From positions 1 to 64,000 of the forward strand of contig JAFAGA010000073.1 in assembly GCA_023423045.1 (NCBI GenBank): 64,000 nt of DNA. The letters are read 5' to 3'. Below the pieces are notes generated by a model. That model was not told the DNA's origin. It did not search any database and worked only from the letters and a program-made list of their open reading frames with translations. This DNA is from Bacillota bacterium. Its GTDB lineage: Bacteria; Bacillota; Clostridia; Lachnospirales; Lachnospiraceae. Numbering within the stretch: the first letter of the stretch is position 1; every line of letters begins with the position of its first letter. The position numbers and the translations under genes are program-made. Positions 18,008-26,014 of the stretch are shown here, piece by piece.

Positions 18008-18490
18008 ATGGTGGAAGAGCTATATAATCAATTGGAAGAGGAGGATACCCAGAAGGACCGGTATCTTATCTTTTTACTGGGAAATGAATTCTATGGGGTT
18101 GAGATTAGATATGTTACGGAGATCATCGGTCTGCAGGCCATTACCGAGATTCCGGAGCTGCCGGAATATATCCGTGGTATCATTAATTTAAGAGGCAAGA
18201 TCGTACCTGTCATGGATGTAAGGCTGCGCTTTAAGAAGGAAGCCTTGGAGTATAATGACCGAACCTGTGTTATCGTGGTTGATGTCGGAGATATTTCCAT
18301 GGGCCTGATTGTAGACCAGGTTGCGGAGGTGCTGACCATACCGGAAGAGGAGATTGTGGATCCGCCCCAGGTAAATAGAGGGAGCAGCCGGTATATCAGG
18401 AAAATCGGCAAAGCAGGCAGTTCGGTTAAGCTTCTCCTGGATTGCGAAAGGCTTCTGACGGATTATGAAGCGGAGGAGTTGGAAGTATAA
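18008..18490 (+). CDS. cheW: Chemotaxis coupling protein CheW
   Basis: 160 residues from ATG 18008, which has GGGAGGAGA; TTG 17978 directly after cheA is in frame but lacks a site. CheW SH3-like fold with LRGKIVPVMDVRLRF and VDQVAEVL. It links receptors to CheA. It is closely similar to the second CheW at 20444, both having an acidic EEEDTQK N-terminus and a DPPQ segment near the C-terminus, which points to duplication. Confidence 0.93.
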   Translation: MVEELYNQLEEEDTQKDRYLIFLLGNEFYGVEIRYVTEIIGLQAITEIPELPEYIRGIINLRGKIVPVMDVRLRFKKEALEYNDRTCVIVVDVGDISMGLIVDQVAEVLTIPEEEIVDPPQVNRGSSRYIRKIGKAGSSVKLLLDCERLLTDYEAEELEV

Positions 18491-18503
18491 AAGGAGTGCG
18501 GCT

Positions 18504-19319
18504 GTGATAACTATTACGAAAAAAGAATTTGATCAATTATCGGCATACATTAAAGCAAATTATGGCATCTATCTGAAACCGGAGAAAGAGACACTTGTAA
18601 TCGGAAGGCTCCAAAACGAGCTGCTTCAAAAGGGATTTAAGAATTTTACCGAGTATTATGACTATGTGATCAATGATAAAACAGGGATTGCAGTCTCCGT
18701 CCTGATGGATAAAATCACAACGAATCATACCTTTTTTATGAGAGAGGCGGATCATTTTGCTTATTTTAGGGAAGTGGTTCTTCCTTATCTTGCTTCAAGA
18801 GTTACCGACCGGGATCTGCGTATCTGGTGCGCGGGCTGCTCCAGCGGGGAAGAGCCCTATACCCTGGCGATGCTCTTAGATGAATTCTTTGGCAGGGACA
18901 AGCCCTATTGGGATACGAAGATATTGGCAACGGATATCTCCAATAAGGTATTGGAAGAGGCAAAACGGGGAGTGTACGGCAATAAAGAGATGGAGACCCT
19001 TCCTGCAAAATGGAGAATGAGCTATACCGTGAAACAGGACAGTGAAACCTCCATATTTACGGAGAAAATTCGCAATGAAGTGATTTTTGCCAGACTTAAT
19101 TTAATGGAGAAGGTATTTCCTTTCAGGAAGAAATTCCACGTTATATTCTGTCGGAATGTGATGATATACTTTGATGAGATGACAAAGAATACGCTGGTAA
19201 AAAAATATTATGATCTGCTGGAGACAGGAGGCTATCTGTTTATCGGGCATTCAGAGTCGTTAAACAGGGAAGAGACCGGGTTTAAATATGTACAGCCCGC
19301 AGTCTATAGAAAAATGTAA
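18504..19319 (+). CDS. cheR: Chemotaxis protein methyltransferase CheR
   Basis: 271 residues from GTG 18504, with AAAGGAG upstream; the in-frame ATG 18465 would overlap cheW by 26 bases and has no site. N-terminal helical domain, then the SAM-binding core WCAGCSSGEEPYTLAM and the late motif FHVIFCRNVMIYFD. It methylates receptor glutamates, opposing CheB. Tightly packed between cheW and cheB. Confidence 0.95.
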   Translation: MITITKKEFDQLSAYIKANYGIYLKPEKETLVIGRLQNELLQKGFKNFTEYYDYVINDKTGIAVSVLMDKITTNHTFFMREADHFAYFREVVLPYLASRVTDRDLRIWCAGCSSGEEPYTLAMLLDEFFGRDKPYWDTKILATDISNKVLEEAKRGVYGNKEMETLPAKWRMSYTVKQDSETSIFTEKIRNEVIFARLNLMEKVFPFRKKFHVIFCRNVMIYFDEMTKNTLVKKYYDLLETGGYLFIGHSESLNREETGFKYVQPAVYRKM

Positions 19320-19333
19320 GCGGGGTGATCTGT

Positions 19334-20359
19334 TTGGGAACAAAAAAAATCAGGGTTCTTATTGTTGATGACAGTGTATTGTTCCGTGGAGTGCTGATGC
19401 GGGGGCTGTCCTCGGACCCGGATATTGAGGTGGTGGCAACTGCCGGCGACCCCTATGAGGCGCGGGATAAAATAATATCTTCGAGACCGGATGTGATGAC
19501 CTGTGATGTTGAGATGCCGAAGATGAACGGCATAGAATTCATACAGCGGCTGATGCCCCAATATCCCCTGCCCATTATTGTGGTCAGCTCCACCTCGGGA
19601 ACCGTGTTTGATGCCATGGACGCAGGCGCGGTTGATTTTGTAGGTAAACCGAACCCATCCCTGACCGGAAGTGTGGAGAAATTTATCAGCGAGCTGATTG
19701 CAAAGATTAAAATAGCCGCCCATGCCAAGGTACATACTCTGGAGCAGGGGGGACAAGGCAAGAGGATTGTGGGCGGTGCGGGAATTGACGGAAAGGGAAA
19801 AATAATAGCAATCGGAGCATCCACCGGAGGGACGGAGGCGATCTTTTCTATATTAAAGAGCTTGCCGGAGGATGTACCGGGCATTGTTATCGTACAGCAT
19901 ATTCCTCCTAATTTCTCCCGGATGTTCGCAGAGCGCCTGAACAATACGACGAATTTCACGGTGAAGGAAGCCAAATCCGGAGATTATGCGGAGAGGGGCC
20001 AGGTTTTGATTGCACCGGGCGACCGGCATATGAAAGTCCGCAGAGTGGGTGAGCGCTATAGAGTGGATTGCTATGAGGGGGAGAAAGTAAATGGTCACTG
20101 TCCTTCTGTCGATGTGCTTTTTGAATCCGTAGCAAAAGAGGCCGGAAAAAATGCGGTGGGAGTTATCCTTACCGGCATGGGCTACGACGGTGCCAAGGGC
20201 CTGTTGTCCATGAGAAGGATGGGGGCCAGAACCATCGGCCAGGATGAAAAATCCAGTATCGTATATGGTATGCCCAAGGTAGCATTTAATATCGGCGGGG
20301 TGGAAAAGCAGGCCTCTCTGGATAATATGGCATATTCTATTTATCATATGTTGGACTAA
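19334..20359 (+). CDS. cheB: Protein-glutamate methylesterase CheB
   Basis: 341 residues from TTG 19334, chosen because GGGGTGATC just upstream pairs with the 16S tail at normal spacing; GTG 19325 is inside that site. N-terminal receiver domain (VLIVDDS; phospho-Asp about 58 in TCDVEMPKMNG) and C-terminal esterase with the catalytic triad segments GASTGG (Ser), VQHIP (His) and GMGYDG (Asp). It removes methyl groups from receptors when phosphorylated by CheA. Confidence 0.95.
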   Translation: MGTKKIRVLIVDDSVLFRGVLMRGLSSDPDIEVVATAGDPYEARDKIISSRPDVMTCDVEMPKMNGIEFIQRLMPQYPLPIIVVSSTSGTVFDAMDAGAVDFVGKPNPSLTGSVEKFISELIAKIKIAAHAKVHTLEQGGQGKRIVGGAGIDGKGKIIAIGASTGGTEAIFSILKSLPEDVPGIVIVQHIPPNFSRMFAERLNNTTNFTVKEAKSGDYAERGQVLIAPGDRHMKVRRVGERYRVDCYEGEKVNGHCPSVDVLFESVAKEAGKNAVGVILTGMGYDGAKGLLSMRRMGARTIGQDEKSSIVYGMPKVAFNIGGVEKQASLDNMAYSIYHMLD

Positions 20360-20368
20360 TCGCATAAG

Positions 20369-20398
20369 TTGACAATAAATGCAGTTCTAAGATATAAT
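20369..20398 (+). promoter_or_regulatory. Promoter of the second cheW
   Basis: TTGACA (20369-20374), 18-base spacer, TATAAT (20393-20398). It starts 10 bases after cheB, so the second cheW can be made apart from the rest of the operon. Confidence 0.72.
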
Positions 20399-20443
20399 TA
20401 ATTAAGATGGCAGGTCGGCTCGATCTGAGAAGGAGGTATATTT

Positions 20444-20953
20444 ATGACAGATATCAGGGAAATGATATTGGAAGAAGAGGAAGATACCCAAAAGGGACGG
20501 TTTTTGACCTTTTCGCTCGAGGAAGAGAGTTATGGGATTGAAATCAAATATGTAACGGAGATTGTCGGGATTCAGGCAATTACTCAGGTTCCGGAGTTGC
20601 CCGGGTATCTGAAGGGTATCATTAACCTGAGAGGAAAAATTATTCCGGTCATGGATATACGTTTACGCTTTAAGAAGGAGCCGGTGGATTACAATGATCG
20701 AACCTGTATCATTGTAATCGATATAGAAGATCGCTGTGTCGGGCTGATTGTGGATAATGTATCCGAGGTGCTGAGGATCGAGGAGGAGAATATTGTGGAT
20801 CCGCCCCAGCTTACCCAGACCGGCAGCCGCTATATCAAAGGAATCGGCAGGGTAGGCAATGATGTGAAGCTGCTGTTGGACTGTGCAAAGCTGCTTACGG
20901 AAGATGAAATAGAGGATATCAGCCAATATGCAGTTTCTGAAAAGGGACGGTAA
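20444..20953 (+). CDS. cheW: Chemotaxis coupling protein CheW, second copy
   Basis: 169 residues, GAAGGAGG ribosome site. The same domain and many identical blocks as the CheW at 18008 (INLRGKI, PVMD, RLRFKKE, YNDRTC, DPPQ). It has its own consensus promoter. Two CheW proteins may couple different receptor sets, or tune array composition; this is inference. Followed by a terminator. Confidence 0.93.
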   Translation: MTDIREMILEEEEDTQKGRFLTFSLEEESYGIEIKYVTEIVGIQAITQVPELPGYLKGIINLRGKIIPVMDIRLRFKKEPVDYNDRTCIIVIDIEDRCVGLIVDNVSEVLRIEEENIVDPPQLTQTGSRYIKGIGRVGNDVKLLLDCAKLLTEDEIEDISQYAVSEKGR

Positions 20954-20964
20954 GAGTTATTCGG

Positions 20965-20989
20965 TCAATGCGGCCTCGTGCCGCATTGA
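20965..20989 (+). terminator. Terminator after the che operon
   Basis: 10-bp perfect stem (20965-20974 with 20980-20989), 5-base loop, then TTGTT. A second, less perfect hairpin lies at about 21018-21063 and ends in TTTT. Confidence 0.6.
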
Positions 20990-21075
20990 TTGTTAGAAGA
21001 AGAATAGAAGGATGGAATGCACCTTTTGCGGATAAGTAAGTATCCGGCAGAGGGTGTTTTCTGTTTCGAAAGGAA

Positions 21076-21104
21076 TTGTCGCTCTTATTATGGTATGGTA
21101 AAAT
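21076..21104 (+). promoter_or_regulatory. Promoter of the esterase gene
   Basis: TTGTCG (21076-21081), 17-base spacer, TAAAAT (21099-21104), 64 bases before the chosen start. Confidence 0.45.
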
Positions 21105-21168
21105 TGAAGGAGTATTTCTTTGGAAAGAGGCCTGAAAGGGTATTATGGAAGGCAGAAAGGAGCTTATA

Positions 21169-23058
21169 ATGGAAGAATGCAGGCATGACATCAGGCTTCC
21201 GCACCTGGTCAATGATAAAATGGTGCTTCAGCGCGGCGAACCGGTCCGCATCTGGGGATGGGCATCCCCGGGGAAGCAGCTGACCGTTGAATTCCTGGAG
21301 CATAATTATCAAACAAAGATACAGGAGGATGGAAGCTGGGAGGTTACGATGCCGGGGCTCCCGGCCGGAGGCCCTTATCAGATGGTGCTTCGCTGTGAGG
21401 ATGAGATAAGAACGCTGTCCGATATCCTGATAGGTGATGTATGGGTGCTGGGAGGACAGTCCAATATGGAGTTGAACGTGAGCCGCACCTTTGATCTGTA
21501 TGAAGAAGAGGTGGAAAAGGATTCGGCTTATAACTTTATCCGGAGGTTTCACGTTCCGCAGACCTATGATTTTCATCAACCTAAGGAAGAGTTGGCCGAA
21601 GGGGTCTGGATCAGCCTGAATCCGGATACAGCGAAGGACTTTAGTGCTGTTGGATATTATTTTGCAAAGGAGATCTATAATTTATATCGAATACCCATCG
21701 GATTAATCGAGACGGCCGTTGGCGGAACTCCGGCGCAGGCTTGGATGAGCGAAGAGACTCTGGTGCGCTTTGACAGATATCGGGAGACGCTGGTTAGGTG
21801 CCAGGACGATTCCTATGTGGAGAGGACCATCATGCAGGATGAAATCCAAAGCAATTACTGGTATAAACAGCTGGAGGAACAGGATTTGGGTCTGAGGAAA
21901 GAAGAAATCCCCTGGTATCATCCCGAGCTACAGGATGAGGACTGGAGCAGGCTGGAGCTGCCATGCAATTTTTATGGGACCGAGTTGGAGAAACACAAGG
22001 GCTCGGTGTGGTTTCGCAGAACAATTATGGTTCCGGAAGAAATGGCTGGTGTGGAGGCAAAACTGGTACTGGGGACGATTATTGACGCGGATGATACCTA
22101 TCTTAACGGAGTGCGGATTGGAGGCACCGGTTATCAATATCCTCCCCGGAGGTATTTGATTCCTGCAGGAGTGTTGAAGGCAGGGGAGAACCTGCTTGCC
22201 GTGCGTGTGATAATTACCCATAACACAGGGGCGTTTATTACGGATATGCCATATAAGATAAAAGCAGACAGGAGAGAGCTGCCCCTGTCCGGAACCTGGT
22301 TTTACCGGATTGGGGCGAGGATGCCGGCTCCACAGCCCAATGTGTTCTTTAAATACAAGCCCGCCGGCTTATTTAACGGTATGATTTATCCTCTAAGAAA
22401 ATACCGCATTCGGGGCGTCCTGTGGTATCAGGGAGAATCAAATACGGAATTTCCGGGGGACTATAGAGAGTTATTTGAGGCGATAATCAACGAGTGGAGA
22501 GCTGTATGGGAAAGCCAGTCCCTTCCATTTTACTATGTCCAGCTTGCCAATTATTGTCCATGGAGAAAGGAACCGGAGGAAAGCAATTGGGCCATACTCC
22601 GGGAAGAGCAGCGGCAGGCACTGAGAATTCCCGCCACAGGTATGGCGGTGACCATAGATATCGGCGAATATAATGACCTGCATCCCAAGGATAAGAAGAC
22701 GGTGGGGCAGCGTCTGGCAAGGTGGGTCAGAAGGGATATTTTCGGCGAAGAGCTTGAGGTCAGCGGTCCCCTTTTCAGAGATGCAAAGCGGGAGGGAGAG
22801 AAACTGCGGATTTATTTTGACCATAGGAAAGGCGGCCTTATATCCAAGAACGGAGAGTTAAAAGAATTCTCGCTGTGCGGCGGGGATGGAGTATTTTATT
22901 CGGCCAAAGCCTCCATAGACGGGACAGAGGTGTTGGTATATCACGATAGGATCGCTTTGCCTGCCGGAGTACGCTATGCATGGAGGGATAATCCGGAGGA
23001 AGCCAATCTATATAATGCAGAGGGACTGCCGGCGTCTCCGTTTCAGGCTGAACTTTAA
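21169..23058 (+). CDS. Sialate O-acetylesterase-like SGNH hydrolase
   Basis: 629 residues from ATG 21169 (AAAGGAG upstream); ATG 21145 lacks a site. The SASA domain is split by an inserted beta-sandwich. The serine nucleophile is in GGQSNMEL (about residue 101), and the Asp-His pair is in DLHPKDKKTVGQRLARW near residue 505. The middle (about 225-350) resembles a galactose-binding-like sandwich (GSVWFRRTI). No signal peptide, so it deacetylates an imported acetylated sugar or glycan in the cytoplasm. It may not act on sialic acid: many family members remove acetyl from plant glycans. Monocistronic. Confidence 0.87.
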   Translation: MEECRHDIRLPHLVNDKMVLQRGEPVRIWGWASPGKQLTVEFLEHNYQTKIQEDGSWEVTMPGLPAGGPYQMVLRCEDEIRTLSDILIGDVWVLGGQSNMELNVSRTFDLYEEEVEKDSAYNFIRRFHVPQTYDFHQPKEELAEGVWISLNPDTAKDFSAVGYYFAKEIYNLYRIPIGLIETAVGGTPAQAWMSEETLVRFDRYRETLVRCQDDSYVERTIMQDEIQSNYWYKQLEEQDLGLRKEEIPWYHPELQDEDWSRLELPCNFYGTELEKHKGSVWFRRTIMVPEEMAGVEAKLVLGTIIDADDTYLNGVRIGGTGYQYPPRRYLIPAGVLKAGENLLAVRVIITHNTGAFITDMPYKIKADRRELPLSGTWFYRIGARMPAPQPNVFFKYKPAGLFNGMIYPLRKYRIRGVLWYQGESNTEFPGDYRELFEAIINEWRAVWESQSLPFYYVQLANYCPWRKEPEESNWAILREEQRQALRIPATGMAVTIDIGEYNDLHPKDKKTVGQRLARWVRRDIFGEELEVSGPLFRDAKREGEKLRIYFDHRKGGLISKNGELKEFSLCGGDGVFYSAKASIDGTEVLVYHDRIALPAGVRYAWRDNPEEANLYNAEGLPASPFQAEL

Positions 23059-23087
23059 TGTTTCAACGGCGCTTCCTTATAATATTC

Positions 23088-23116
23088 TTGCCCTCTTAAC
23101 ATACTAATGATAAAAT
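23088..23116 (+). promoter_or_regulatory. Promoter of the Dabb-domain gene
   Basis: TTGCCC (23088-23093), 17-base spacer, TAAAAT (23111-23116). Confidence 0.4.
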
Positions 23117-23152
23117 AATGCTTATAAGTGTGAGAAAGGGATGGTAATTATT

Positions 23153-23455
23153 ATGGTAAAACATATTGTAGCATATAACTATGCGGAAGGCTTTACAAAG
23201 GAAGAGAATCAAAGGAATGTACAGAATATGAGGGAACAGCTGGAGGCTCTGGTGGGAGTCATCGACGGGTTAATTACGCTGAAGCTGTATGATACACCGA
23301 TGGAAACCTCTGATTTTGACCTGCTGTTATACAGCGAGTTGGAGAGTGAGGAGGCCCTGAGAGCATATGCGGTGCATCCGGAGCATGTCAAGGCAGCGAC
23401 GAATTATGTAAGACCTTTTGTCAGCGGCCGAAAGTGTATGGATTTTATTGCATAA
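23153..23455 (+). CDS. Dabb-family stress-responsive alpha/beta-barrel protein
   Basis: 100 residues. Start ATG 23153 (VKHIVAYNY) fits the family N-terminus; ATG 23141 is directly against the AAAGGG site. The Dabb pattern is seen as KHIV-x-Y at the start and YAVHPEHVKAATNYVRPFV at the end. Small dimeric proteins of this family have varied or unknown roles. It lies between the esterase and aspS, with no sign of a shared operon. Confidence 0.85.
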   Translation: MVKHIVAYNYAEGFTKEENQRNVQNMREQLEALVGVIDGLITLKLYDTPMETSDFDLLLYSELESEEALRAYAVHPEHVKAATNYVRPFVSGRKCMDFIA

Positions 23456-23578
23456 CACTCCTGTGAAAAATTGATAGACAGAAGCTCTAAAATGCTTTAA
23501 AATATGAATGGTTTGCCGCAAGACGGCAGTAAAAAGAGAATATCAGAATTATATCAGATAAAAGGAGAATGAAAAACG

Positions 23579-25372
23579 ATGGCTGAAGCAATGAAGGGCT
23601 TACACAGAAGCCACAGGTGCACGGAGCTCTCCGGGGAGAACATCGGTGAAACCGTAACCGTCATGGGATGGGTTCAGAAAAGCAGAAATAAGGGCGGTAT
23701 CATCTTTGTCGATCTAAGAGACCGTTCTGGCTTGCTGCAGATTATATTTGAAGAAAGTGATTGTGGAACTGAGAATTTCGCAAAAGCGGAGAGGCTGAGA
23801 AGCGAATATGTGGTAGCAATTGTCGGCAAGGTGGAGGCACGTTCCGGTGCTGTGAACCAGAATCTTGCCACCGGTGACATTGAGATTAGGGCCAAGGAGC
23901 TTCGGATTCTGTCAGAAGCGGACACTCCTCCGTTCCCGATTGAGGAAGAGTCCAAGACAAAGGAAGAGCTGAGACTGAAATATCGCTATCTTGATCTTCG
24001 CAGACCGGACCTTCAGAGGAATATGATCCTTCGCAGCAATGTGGCCAATGTAACCCGCCAGTTCCTTGCCGAGGAAGGTTTTCTTGAGGTAGAGACTCCG
24101 ATGCTGACCAAGAGTACACCTGAGGGAGCAAGAGATTATCTGGTTCCGAGCCGTGTTCATCCCGGGAACTTCTACGCACTTCCCCAGTCACCCCAGCTGT
24201 TCAAGCAGCTCTTGATGGTGGCCGGCTATGATCGGTATTTTCAAATCGTAAAATGCTTCCGTGACGAGGATCTTCGTGCGGACAGACAGCCGGAATTTAC
24301 CCAGATTGATATGGAATTATCCTTTGTTGATGTGGATGATGTAATTGATGTAAATGAGCGTCTGCTTCATAAAATGTTTAAGGAAAGCATCGGAATTGAT
24401 ATTCCGCTGCCGATTCAGAGAATGACCTATGCGGAGGCAATGGAGCGTTATGGCTCGGATAAACCGGATATTCGTTTTGGTCTGGAGCTTAAAGATGTGT
24501 CCGAAGTCGTAAGGGACTGCGGTTTTTCCGTATTCACGGGAGCGCTTCAAAAAGGCGGCTCTGTGCGTGGCATTAATGCGGAGGGGCAGGCAGATATGCC
24601 GAGAAAGAAGATTGATGCCCTGGTTGACTTTGCCAAGGATTATGGCGCCAAGGGACTTGCATACCTGGCTATTGATGCGGAGGGCAATTACAAATCCTCT
24701 TTTGCAAAGTTTATGACTGAGGAAGAGCTGAAGGCTCTGGTTGGAGCAATGAACGCAAAACCCGGGGATCTGCTGTTGTTTGCAGCGGATGAGGATGATG
24801 TGGTATTTGCAGTTTTGGGAGCTTTGAGACTTGAGCTGGCCAAAGGACTTGGCCTTCTTCACAAGGATGAATATAAATTCTTATGGGTTACGGAATTCCC
24901 GTTATTGGAGTATTCCAAGGAAGAGGGAAGATATACGGCGAAGCACCATCCTTTCACCATGCCCATGGACGAAGACCTTGCCCTGCTGGATACCGATCCC
25001 GGCAAGGTAAGAGCCAAAGCTTATGATATCACTTTGAACGGCACTGAAATTGGCGGAGGCTCCGTGAGAATTTTTCAGGGCGAGGTTCAGGAGAAGATGT
25101 TTGAGGTCCTTGGCTTCACGAAGGAAGCGGCATACGAACGTTTTGGCTTCCTCCTGAATGCCTTCAAGTATGGTGTTCCCCCTCATGCAGGATTGGCTTA
25201 CGGCCTGGACCGGTTGGTTATGCTTATGGCCCAGGAAGACAGTATTCGAGATGTAATCGCCTTCCCGAAGGTAAAGGATGCTTCCTGTCTGATGACGGAT
25301 GCGCCGAATGTGGTTGAGGAGAAGCAGCTGAAGGAGCTGGCGATCGCCCTGGCAGCGGAACAAGAGAAGTAA
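23579..25372 (+). CDS. aspS: Aspartate--tRNA ligase
   Basis: 597 residues, the full bacterial length, with AAAGGAG upstream. N-terminal OB-fold (VTVMGWVQKSRNKGGIIFVDLRDRSG), class II core with the SPQLFKQLLMVAGYDRYFQI and FRDEDLRADRQPEFTQID segments, the bacterial GAD insertion, and motif 3 GLAYGLDRLVML. It charges tRNA-Asp, and possibly tRNA-Asn, since some relatives are non-discriminating. The DUF1294 gene starts 4 bases after it. Confidence 0.97.
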   Translation: MAEAMKGLHRSHRCTELSGENIGETVTVMGWVQKSRNKGGIIFVDLRDRSGLLQIIFEESDCGTENFAKAERLRSEYVVAIVGKVEARSGAVNQNLATGDIEIRAKELRILSEADTPPFPIEEESKTKEELRLKYRYLDLRRPDLQRNMILRSNVANVTRQFLAEEGFLEVETPMLTKSTPEGARDYLVPSRVHPGNFYALPQSPQLFKQLLMVAGYDRYFQIVKCFRDEDLRADRQPEFTQIDMELSFVDVDDVIDVNERLLHKMFKESIGIDIPLPIQRMTYAEAMERYGSDKPDIRFGLELKDVSEVVRDCGFSVFTGALQKGGSVRGINAEGQADMPRKKIDALVDFAKDYGAKGLAYLAIDAEGNYKSSFAKFMTEEELKALVGAMNAKPGDLLLFAADEDDVVFAVLGALRLELAKGLGLLHKDEYKFLWVTEFPLLEYSKEEGRYTAKHHPFTMPMDEDLALLDTDPGKVRAKAYDITLNGTEIGGGSVRIFQGEVQEKMFEVLGFTKEAAYERFGFLLNAFKYGVPPHAGLAYGLDRLVMLMAQEDSIRDVIAFPKVKDASCLMTDAPNVVEEKQLKELAIALAAEQEK

Positions 25373-25376
25373 TCCC

Positions 25377-25655
25377 ATGGAATTGAAACAGTGTTTGGTG
25401 ATAGGATATTTTATACTGCTTACCTTAGCCGGCTTAATTCTTATGGGAATTGATAAGGGAAGAGCCAGACGGAAGGCCTGGCGAATTCCGGAACGTACCC
25501 TGCTCCTGATTGCTTTTCTTGGCGGAGGCCTCGGAACCCTTCTGGGAATGTATATTTTCCGCCATAAGACCAGGCATATGAAGTTTCAGATTCTGGTACC
25601 GATTGCCGCTGCCTTTTCTTTGTTTGTGGCATATCGCTTGGGACTGAGAGTATAA
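25377..25655 (+). CDS. DUF1294 small membrane protein
   Basis: 92 residues. Family pattern MGIDKGRARRKAWRIPERTLL-x-x-AFLGGGLGTLLGM followed by FRHKTRHMKF, flanked by N- and C-terminal membrane helices (three in all). Function unknown. Start 4 bases after aspS indicates co-transcription. No strong ribosome site beyond the aspS end, so translational coupling is likely. Confidence 0.85.
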   Translation: MELKQCLVIGYFILLTLAGLILMGIDKGRARRKAWRIPERTLLLIAFLGGGLGTLLGMYIFRHKTRHMKFQILVPIAAAFSLFVAYRLGLRV

Positions 25656-25762
25656 CTTTAGGGTGAAAGTCTATTGAGATGAGATGCGGGACATGCCCCG
25701 ACAGATACCTGGAGTAAGAACAGCATATTTTAAATAATAATTATATTAAAATCAACTTATAT

Positions 25763-25810
25763 AAGGCAGGGAGAGAGCGCTTGAGAAGCTTTCATCCCTG
25801 CCTTAATTTT
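25763..25810 (+). terminator. Terminator after aspS and the DUF1294 gene
   Basis: 10-bp perfect stem AAGGCAGGGA/TCCCTGCCTT (25763-25772 with 25795-25804), then AATTTT. The rest of the 25656-25918 gap shows nothing recognised. Confidence 0.7.
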
Positions 25811-25918
25811 GCTTGCGGCATAAAGTTGCAAATGAGAAAACCTTGGGAGATGGGCGGCGATTTATGTAAGATAATAAATAAATTTGAAAATAATTTAACA
25901 AAGAATCAAGGTTTTGTG

Positions 25919-25947
25919 TTGACACCCCCTTGATAATTTGCTACTAT
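25919..25947 (+). promoter_or_regulatory. Promoter of the sodium:solute symporter gene
   Basis: TTGACA (25919-25924), 17-base spacer, TACTAT (25942-25947). Confidence 0.7.
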
Positions 25948-25949
25948 TA

Positions 25950-25972
25950 CTTTAAAGCGCTGCGCTTTAAAG
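25950..25972. promoter_or_regulatory. Palindromic operator at the symporter transcription start
   Basis: Perfect palindrome with arms CTTTAAAGCG (25950-25959) and CGCTTTAAAG (25963-25972) around CTG, beginning 2 bases after the -10 element, followed by another half-like AAAGCG. The position fits a repressor site that blocks transcription start. The repressor is not identified. Confidence 0.6.
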
Positions 25973-26014
25973 CGTTGAAGCGATAAAAGGATGAGAATAG
26001 GGAGTGAACAAGAA

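Noticed and set aside
19453..20365. Long minus-strand frames opposite cheB
   Set aside because: Shadows of a clear CheB gene; no ribosome sites or domains.
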